From positions 248,001 through 312,000 of the forward strand of contig KL647326.1 of NCBI GenBank assembly GCA_000727475.1: DNA of 64,000 nt. Reading direction: 5' to 3'. Of this stretch, positions 55,500 to 64,000 are shown piece after piece. The position numbers and the translations under genes were made by a program. The notes beneath the pieces are model-generated. The model was not told the DNA's origin, did not search any database, and was given only the letters and a program-made list of their open reading frames with translations. How positions within the stretch are numbered: the first letter of the stretch is position 1; each line of letters starts with the position of its first letter. This stretch comes from Sarcocystis neurona. Lineage: Eukaryota > Apicomplexa > Conoidasida > Eucoccidiorida > Sarcocystidae.

Positions 55500-57814
55500 A
55501 TCTACGGCTGCCGCTGCTGCTGTTGCTGCTGCTGCTGCAGGGGTACTGCTGCTGCTCCGTGGCAAGTGTTTGCTACACTCGACTTCGAACGATGCGGCCG
55601 CGCAGCTCTGCTGCTTCTGCTGGTCCAGTTGCCGCTGCACCTGGGCCCGCTCGTCCCCTTCTGCTGCCGCTGCTGCTCCTGTCGCTGCTGCAGCTGTGGC
55701 AAGGCGCGGGCAGGAGTCGGTCCACTAGTAGCAGCAGCAGCACGCGATTCTTCAGCGTGAGCGATCCGCAGCCCCGCTGCTGCATGAACGAACGCAGCCC
55801 CTTGGACGGGCTGCACACGTGCTTGTGTCTGTAGTAGATGAAGGTAGGGATCGTGGCAACCTGCAAACGCCGAAAGCATTCTCCCGTGCCTCCCCGTAGG
55901 CGTCCACTCCTCTCCTCCATTATTTCCACAGACCCAGGAAAGGATGCGCATATCTGCATCGATGTCTCTACACATACGTACAAAGGCATAGATATATATA
56001 TATGTCTATGTGTGTCCATATATATACATACAATAAACAGAAGCACACACACACACACATATATATATGGATGCGTATCAACATATATCTATATATGCAT
56101 ACGTATATATCTACATATATATTTGTATGAGTGTATGGAAGTGCTGCCGTAGAGGCACCTTCCCAGGTCCATGGTGAGACACAGGCCGGTGTTCACCCGC
56201 CAGTGCGTCTCACTTGCGCTTCGGTCTCGTCTCTTTTTATATGGCGGGAAGGGGAGCAGCAGATCCGCATGCACACCTTCAAATGGCCACACGGCGTTTC
56301 TCGCAGAACTTTCTTCGCCCTTTCCGGTGTCTCGCGTCCTCTTCTTTTTCTTCGGCATTTCGCTCTGTCTTTCTCCGTCGCTTTACCTTCTCCGGCGTGC
56401 ATGCATGTCTGTACGTGTACACGACGTAGAGGGACGCCTGATGGAGGACCTTCCTCGACCACCACCGCCAAGAAGGCGGCTCGAACTTCCCGCTGCGTCT
56501 CCCCGTCTCGTCTCCCCCCCGTCTCCGTCTCCGTCGAGCTTCCCGTCTCCCTGTGGCCTTCTTCGTGTCTCCCCGTCGTGGCCCCGTCTCCGTGTCTCTG
56601 CGCGAGTTTGCTGCCGTCTCCGCCAGTACGGGGGACTTCTCATGAAGTCCACCGCCCCTGGTGGGGTGTGCCTTGTCGCTCTTTGCTGCTCGCTTTCTCT
56701 CCGTCTCTCTTACACACTCGCCTGCTGCGTCTCCCGCAGACGTGCGCGTTTTTGTGTGTAGTCCGCAACTCTCTCTGGCTGCAGAGCGCAGGAGGCCCTG
56801 TGGTGGGGCGCGCATGCACGTTGCCGCTGGAACCGCATCCCTCCGGGCCGCTGCTCCTGCTGCTCCTCCTCCTTCCTCTCTCGCTGCTCCTGCTGCTGTC
56901 GTTGAATCACTCGCTGCTGCTGCGGCTGTCGTTGAGTCACTCGCTGCTGCTATCGTTGAGTCACTCGCTGTTGCTGCTGCTGTTCCCGTGTCATCTGCCG
57001 CTGCTCGTGCTGCTGTTGCAGCTGCTCTTCAGTCTCCGGCTGCTGCTGCTGCTGGTCGCGGCTGTCCCGCTCGAGGCGCGGCAGAAGCGCCCCCCGCTGC
57101 AGAAGAACCGGCAGCTGCGGGAACACTGCCAGCAGCGGGAAGACTGGCAGCAGCCGGGCCCGCTGCTGCGGCGGCAGAGAAGCGCGGCTCGGCAAGAGCA
57201 GCAGCCGCGGCGAAGGGGTTGAGAGAAAAAGGGTGGCGCTGGTCGTAGGCAAAGAGCCGCGCCTTCAGCCAGAGCGACATGACCGTCTGCTGAACGTCCG
57301 TGGGGCAGACGGGCCGCGGCAACAGCGCAGCAAAAGCAGCCTCCACGCGCTGTCGCTGCGGACCTCGGGCAGCCAGCAGCTCGGGGAGCGCACGCAGCAC
57401 CTCTGCATCTGCCCACGAGAAGCTCTCGAACGCTTGCTGCATCGCCTGCGGCTCCTGCCATGCTGCTGCTGTCTGATATGCCTGGAACAGCTTCAGGTCC
57501 CCCAGGAGCCGTCCCACACGCGATCCAGCCGGCGGAGCAGCCGAAGACCACCCGTTTGGGAAAGACAAGGAGGACGGAGAAGAAAACGAAGAAGAAGAAG
57601 GAGAGGAGGACGGTGAAATAAACACAGAAGAAGAAGAGGGAGGGCAGGAAGAGGACGAGGGAGAAGAGGAAGACACGTCAAAAGGAGTTGAGGCGGGAAG
57701 ATAGCTGCTGCTCTTGGGAGCTGTGCTGCTGCTCCCCGTGTCGTCTGCGGGGACAGCGGAGAGCGAAACCGGGCAAGACGAGGAAGAGGACGAGGAAGGC
57801 GACGGCGTCGCCAT
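55500..57814 (-). CDS. Unrecognised minus-strand protein-coding gene, frameshifted and multi-exon (approximate)
   Basis: From ATG 57814 (MATPSPSSSSSSSCP) the frame encodes a Ser-rich N terminus, then a conserved-looking helical segment: GRLLGDLKLFQAYQTAAAWQ, FESFSWADAEVLRALPELL and VQQTVMSLWLKARLFAYDQR. An Ala-rich stretch follows. At the six-C run near 57091-57096 (plus strand) the frame should shift: skipping one base continues as LLPRLERDSRDQQQQQPETE and a Gln/Arg coiled-coil-like stretch to about 56780. CT-rich repeat then interrupts it. A later candidate exon after a TTTGCAG acceptor (about 55760-55859) reads VATIPTFIYYRHKHVCSPSK. Upstream, TTTTTATACGCAG near 57830 resembles an acceptor, so a 5' exon is possible. 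I recognise no family, and the exon structure beyond the first block is a guess. Confidence 0.45.
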
Positions 57815-60800
57815 GGCGCCTGGGCTGCGTATAAAAAGAAACAAAGAACGGGAGAGAGAGGGGAAACGAAGAGAGGAGATTGCGAGCGGAGCCGAAGTCA
57901 CCCCAACTGCAGCAGTTCAATCCCTGTGAGTCGCAGCAGCAGAACACCTATGGCAGCAGCAGCAGCAGGAGCTGAGTCGACGGAGCAGTGGAAGGAGGTA
58001 GGGACCAGCGGCAGGAGCCGCAGCAGTGCAGTCTGCAGCAGCAGCAGCAGGAGTGTCGAGAGCAGCAGCAATTTCAGCAGCGGTCGCAGTAACACTCACA
58101 GCAGTGGTAGCGCAGACCAGCGGGAGCGTCACCAGCAGCAGCAGAAGGCAGGTAGCAACGGCAGCACGCACGTAGGTAGCAGCAGGAGTGGACGTGGCAG
58201 CAGGAGGAGGAAGACGAACTCCAGCGGCATAAATGTTGGTGCTGACAGCAGCAGGAGTGGCAGCCGCAGCAGCGGTACCGCCACCAGTAGCAGCAGCAGG
58301 GAGTCAGCGGGCAGCGCTTTACAGCAGCTGCGGCCGCAGCGGCAGAAGGGGAGGCGGCAAGAAGCTCCAGCGCAGCAAGTAGCTGCAGCAGCAAGAGGCA
58401 CCACCCGCAAGACGAGGCGCGCCGCTGCAACGCAGGTGACGCAGAGGAGAGCGGCTGCCCTGTCGCAGGGGCAGCGGCAGCGGCACTAGCAGCACCGGCA
58501 GCAGCAGCCAGGAGAGTGAACAGTCGTAGAAGCAGCACACGTACTAGAAAGATAGTGGACGGCGAAGAAATACGCAGAGTTTCTTGCTGCTCAGACACCC
58601 GCACGAGGCAGTACGCCGCTGGTCTTGCTCCTTTCCTTCTCACCTGAAAGACCGGACGTGCTGCTGCTGCTGCCGCTGGCCTTGGGCGTTCAGTCTGAGT
58701 TAGCTGCTCCGAACCCTGCTGTTCGCTGCCGTTCGTTTCCTCTGCTCCTGCAGACAGCAGCAACAGGCCGGGCACTGAGAAGCACTGACTGCAGCAGCAC
58801 GAAGGCGGCAGGAGCAGCAGCAGCACGAACGCAGCAGCGGCAGCAGCAGCGAGGGCAGGACGGACAAGTGCAGCAGGAGAAGGAGCTACGAGGGGGCGCC
58901 AGAGGTGTGGCGACGCAGGAAGGGCTCTGCTGGTACTTTGCAGAGCTCGGTTATGCTGCACACGCGTGTGCACGGGAAGCCGGGCACACCCTTTGTCGAA
59001 GAGCGGCAGCAGCAGAAGAGGAGAAGAAGGCGGGGCAGACGAAGCGCAGCAGCAGTAGCAGCGTCGCGAGGCGGCGTCCTGGAGTGCGCTAGCTGTTCCT
59101 GAACGAAGCAACGGCAGCAGGATTGAAAAAGGAGACCCTGGTTGCTGCTGCTGCTGCTGGTAGTGCCCTTGCTGCGGCTCCGGAGGCGATGCATGCGAAA
59201 CCAGCAGCGGCAGCAGCCCGCGAGACGGGCGGAAGATGGAAAAGATGCAGCACCCGTACTGACACGTAGTAGCGTGCGGATGAAGTGGCACGCAGCAGAA
59301 AAAGCGGGGCGCAGCGAGGCAGAAGAAGCAGCAGCACGGGGAGCAGCAAGGCTGAGGCACACCCCGTAGAGAAGAGGGAGAGACAGGGCGTTGCAAAACC
59401 AACCGGCTGCTGCGTATACAGCAGACAACACAGAGAAGAGGAGTCACGCCTGCACGGTGACAGCGCCCTGGCGGCAGCAGGCAGCAGCAAGGCAACAACA
59501 GCGCTGTCGTCCGGAACGGCGTTGCAAGCCCGCTGTGCAACTTCACACAGGAATGGCTGCAGCAGCACCTTCGTTTCCACGAGCATTCGAAAATACAAGA
59601 TATGCCATCATAACGACTAGCTTAACGCGTTGCTGTTGGTGCTGCCGGTATCTCGCTGTCGCTGCCGGCAGTGGTGTTACTCGAGCGCTCCTGTTGGTTT
59701 GCAGCCCTGCTGCTGGCACGTTCGTGCTACGTTGCCCGTTCGGGACTGCTGGTGCTCCTGCTCGTGTGTTGCTTCATATGTTGCGGTTGATGCTGTTGCT
59801 GCTGCCGCTGCCGCTGATCCCGGGCTGCTGCCACATACTGCTGTTGCTGCTGCTGCTGTTGCCGCTGGCACCGGTGCTACTGCTGCTGCGTCACTTCTGC
59901 TGCTGCTGCTGCTTGTGGGACACAAGGAGTGCGGGGGGCGCTCACGCAGTGGCAGCTGCATTCTCGCTGCTGGCAGTTGCAGCGTGACCAAAGCACAGGT
60001 GTCTTTCCACGGCTACAGAATTCCCAGTAATTCCACTTCGCAGGATTGACGGTGTGCAGGGGGAGGAAAGTCGAGCGCCACAGCATGCGGCGACGGCGCT
60101 GGACACCACCACTTTTCTGCTGCACGCGCACACCACAGCACCGGCGGCATACCCGCATACGCAGCAACATTGTGTGGGGTAGTGGTCGATCAACAGAAAA
60201 AACCTTCACCCAGCTCCCTTCTCCGGCAGCTGCTGCCTCGTACGAAAGCCGTAACAAACACAGCAGGAGGCATTTGCCAACAGACGCTGCTCTGTGCCGT
60301 CGGGGTGCTTCACAAAAGCTCCTCTAGAACAACGGCAGCAGCAGCAGCGCCTGCACCACCGTCAGCCTTCATACGCGTCCTGCTCTATTTTACCGTGTCT
60401 CTCCGTATACAGACAGAAGAGAGACAGGACACTACCCACGTACACACACATATACATTTAAGAAGTAAATTTATCGTTCTACACGCGTGTGTTGGGTATA
60501 TGGACGTTCGTATATCTACGTGTGGACTAGGGCTTACTCACTCATATACGACCGTGTGTAATACGTGTTCATACAAAGACTCTAAACGAGAGGCATACGC
60601 AGGTGTACACCGGCACCAGGTGGACATACTACTTACGTCCGTATGTATATGTGTTGGAGAAAATAAATATATATATATATATGTATATATATGTGTTTGA
60701 GTATATGAATATACTTGTATATTTATGTTGATATAGTAAATGTGTGTATGCGTGTATGTCTGCAAGTGGATACATTACGTAGTTTCGTATGTGTGTGTGT

Positions 60801-63640
60801 GCATATAAATATATATACATGTACCACATGTGGGTATGCGTGCGTATCTGCAGGTGGATTTACCACCTATATTTGTATACATATATATATATGTATATAC
60901 ATTACGCATCTGTATGCCATGTGCTGGCCAGCACATTTGTAGCGAAGAGTTGGAGTCGGTGTCTGTGGAAGTATGTGTTTAGGAAGAGTTCTTTTTCTTC
61001 GCCTCTGCATATGCGCAGCACGGTGCCTTTGCTGTTGTCTCAGTAGCTCGCGCGGGTGCCGCTGTTACTGCGAGTAAACCTGCTGTCCGCTACAGCTGCT
61101 AAGCCACTGCTGGTCGCTGTTGGAGCTCCTGCGGCTGCTCTCCGTGTATCTCGAACTGCATGTTGCTACTACTGCTTGGCGTTGCTTGATGCCGCAGCTT
61201 ATAGGTTCCTCAGCGCAGCTGTTGCCGCTGCTTCTGGGAGATTTGTGCTGATCGGTGCTATGCTGCTAGAATTGCGTCTGCTTGCTGCCGCTGATGGCGT
61301 AGCTGCCGCATCAGGAATACTGCTTCAACTCAAGTCGCCCGCGCCGGCACTCAGGTGTATACAGCACTGGTACCGCCTGTGCTGCGTGCTGGCGTCAACG
61401 AACTACTGCTGCGGGTGTTGGTGCTGCTGTTCCTGTAGTTTCCGCTGCTACTGTTGGTGTCGGCGCTGCTGATTCCAAAGTTTTCGCGGGTGCTGCTGGG
61501 GCTGCTGCTGCTGGCGCTGCTGCTGCTGTTTCTGGATTTTCCGCTGCTGCTGGTGCCGCTCGTTGCAGCATCTGCAGCCGCTTCCGGCACTGCTGCAGCG
61601 ACTGTCCTTTACACGGATGCTGCTAATGGATCTGCTCCTTCTCCTGCAGGGAGGGTCGAGGCCCCGCCCTTGCACCCTCGGCAGCCTCCTGGAGAAGAAA
61701 AGGCAAGGAAAGGACAGGAAAACTCACTCTAACCCGGAGCCGCTGTAGAACAGCAACAGGGGGGGGCGAGAAGAGCAGCTAGCTTGCCGGCCACAGTTCC
61801 TACCCACACACAGTACCAACGGCAGCTGCAGCAAAGGCGTACGTTTGTAGGATGCACCAGCGACGTATAAACAACAACACAGTCCGTGTGCGAAGAGCAG
61901 CACCTGCTTACAGGCACCACGTAAAGGCACGTAGCAGCAGCAGAACAGATCACGCAGGCAGCACCGGCGTACAATGGTCAGTTCCACCAGCGCAGCACGA
62001 GCAACAGCAGCACGAAACTTGACATGCTGTAACTAAAGCAGATTCCAGCTACGTCGAGGGAACAGTGGCAGAATTTACAGGCCCACTATTTAGTCTTTAA
62101 AGAAAAAGTGGCAGCAGCGGTGCTTTCTGTGAAAGAAAGGCACCTGCAACATCACTGCAGCAGCCTGACCTCTCCTTCAGGGCTCGATACAGTGCGTGTA
62201 ACGGAGGCAGCAGCAATGAGAGCGCAGAAGGCTGAGGCTGCTGCAGCCATGGGCGCTTGCAGAAGTCACTGTGTGCTTCCCCTGCAGAAGTACGAGCACC
62301 AGTAGCAACACGCAGTAGAGATCTGTGCCCCTGGTGAGCATCTGCGCAATAGCACCAGCAATCTGTACAGGGTTTCCGAGCTGCACAGACATTGTAGCAG
62401 CAGCAGCAGCAAGAACAACCGGTCAGCGCACACATGATCACTGCAGTACCAGCCGAGACAGCAGGTCGGTGAAGGCAAAAGCTGCTGCTGCAGCCGGAAA
62501 AAACGGAGGAGAACGAGTCCGCTCTGCGGAGTGTAGCAGCTGCGTCGAAGCCGCAGCCAGAGCAGGTGCTGGCTGCTTAGAGACACGTCCAGCACTCTCA
62601 CGAGGAGAAACTCTTATAAGTGAAGCACCACCAGCGTAAACACCCGCACACAGGTGCAGGCTGTATTTGCTGGGTGGTAGTCACGTGGACCAGCAGCTGA
62701 CCATGCAGAAGCAGCAGGAGCCGCAGCAGAGATGAAAGCGCTACTGAGCAGTGCAGAAAGCCATATAAGGAGGTGACCGCGCTTCTGTAGACGCAGCAAC
62801 AACACCAGCAAGCAGCCGCAACAACAGTGAATCAGTAGCGCTAACGTGAGCTGTATTTGCAACAGCGGCAGCGCACAACAGGAACAGGAGGGACAGCAGA
62901 GTGCGCGTAATTCCTGCTGTATTACCTCAACTCACAACCAAGCGGGCTGCCGGCGTCACATTCGTTCTGCTTTTTCCCTCTTGCGTCTGCTGCTGCTACT
63001 GTGGTCTCTTTGAAACAGTGTACCGCAGCTGCTGCTGTCTTAGGGTGCTGTGACTGGTTACAGTTCTCTTCTTTGTACCTTCCTGCGTTTACGGTATACG
63101 CATCTATTTGGGTAGCCGGCCCCTATTCTCCTGCAGTTTGCTGCTGGTGTCCGCGCGTCCTAACCGCGCTGGTGCTTCTGCTGCTGCTGCCGCCATGGCC
63201 GTTGCTGCTGCTGCTGCTGATGTCGCTTGTGTTTCAGCTCCGTTGCTGTTGTTGCTCTTCATAAGGATACCCAGGACAACTCTCGTTGGCCTGCTGCTGT
63301 TGCTGCCGGGACTGCTCATGTTGTTGCCGACCCTCCTACTGCTATTGCTGCCGACCTTCCTGCCCTACCTGCCTCCTCTTCGGCTGCTACTGATGCAGTT
63401 GTTGCTGCGGCCTTCGAGTCGGATCCTGCGTGTTTGGTGCGGCTGCGACCCCGTCGCGTTGTCTTCGCTCTCTTTCCGGAAGAGCTGCTGATGTCCATGC
63501 TGCCTCCTAAGTGCTGGTGGCTATGTGCGTTCCCCGTTCTCCTCCCTTGCAGCCTTCACAGCAGCACCTGCTGCCACAGGCTGCTGCTGGACTCGTGTGA
63601 ATGCATGTCAGCAGGGGAGAGTGTGTCCGCAGCAGCTGTA
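57815..63640. repeat. Dense CAG/CTG block with repeated orientation switches
   Basis: Almost 6 kb of imperfect triplet repeat. CAG predominates on the plus strand at about 57930-58490, 58760-59060 and 61780-62900 (interrupted). CTG predominates at 59630-59920, 61030-61620 and 63170-63420. Long frames such as 58074-59546 (minus) are Cys/Leu/Ala-rich antisense repeat. No domain is recognised. A short plus segment GLCWYFAELGYAAHACAREA (58921-58980) has more ordinary composition but stands alone. Confidence 0.6.
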
Positions 63641-64000
63641 CACTGTCGTAGTAAGTCAGTGTCTCCAGTTACTTTCATTTCCGCGCAGCATATACAGATA
63701 TACATGTACAGTATTATTTACAGAGACAGTGGGCGGCGTGTCTGTGTGTCTCCAAGGATATATGTGCGTGTGTGTGTGTGTGTGTGTATTTTTGTGTGCA
63801 TATCTGTGTTTGCAGTCACATATGTATTTGTGTGCAGATGTACACATACGTGTATATGCGTATGTATACGTGTACAGTGGGTCCTGCAGCCTTAAGTTGT
63901 ACACGCACCTCTATGTAAGAAGCATATACGTATATATAGGCAGGGGTGGTGAGAGAGCCCTGCTCAGTATCAACTTCGCCATGTGTATGTACACACTGCT
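63641..64000. other. TA/TG-rich end of window
   Basis: TGTGTGTG and TATACGTGTA sequence. No gene is seen. Confidence 0.7.

Noticed and set aside
58074..59546. Minus-strand frame of 490 codons
   Set aside because: Cys/Leu/Ala-rich reading of CAG repeats on the opposite strand; no start context or domain.

Overview
The window is eukaryotic nuclear DNA. It most resembles an Eimeria-type coccidian (Apicomplexa). The evidence is long runs of CAG/CTG triplets read as poly-Gln, poly-Ala or poly-Ser inside otherwise conserved proteins, many phase-consistent GT-AG introns, and large gene-poor blocks of (TA)n, GA/CT-rich and CAG/CTG repeats. The species cannot be named from the sequence. I saw no bacterial genes, CRISPR array, recognisable tRNA or rRNA, or TTTAGGG telomere-type array. 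An assembly gap (N) covers 30684-31493.

Three conserved genes could be rebuilt by hand from exon homology and splice phase. (1) On the minus strand at 7316-1138, the alpha subunit of Rab geranylgeranyltransferase, in three exons with five prenyltransferase-alpha (PFTA) repeats. Its 3' end is uncertain and probably runs off the left edge of the window. (2) On the plus strand at 10132-15234, a Tim17/22/23-family mitochondrial import protein, best matched to TIM23, in three exons. (3) On the plus strand at 27250-50528, the nucleolar SSU-processome WD40 protein UTP13 (TBL3), in ten exons spread over about 23 kb. All nine of its junctions keep frame. Low-complexity insertions make the predicted protein (about 1,820 aa) roughly twice the size of animal TBL3. 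A fourth probable gene on the minus strand (57814 to about 55.5 kb) encodes an unrecognised protein, with an apparent frameshift at a poly-G run.

Layout: 1-33, possible end of a further prenyltransferase exon; 34-1137, simple repeats; 1138-7316, RabGGTase alpha; 7317-10131, head-to-head intergenic region with CAG repeats; 10132-15234, TIM23; 15235-27249, gene-poor, with satellites, tandem repeats and possible retroelement debris around 23.5-25.8 kb; 27250-50528, UTP13; 50529-55500, gene-poor; 55500-57814, unknown minus-strand gene; 57815-64000, dense CAG/CTG block whose orientation flips repeatedly.

The three recognised genes are unrelated housekeeping functions (vesicle traffic, mitochondrial import, ribosome assembly), and nothing suggests co-regulation. 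The most notable structural pattern is that the triplet repeat tends to switch orientation at splice acceptors: CTG-rich on the sense strand at intron 3' ends, CAG-rich within exons.
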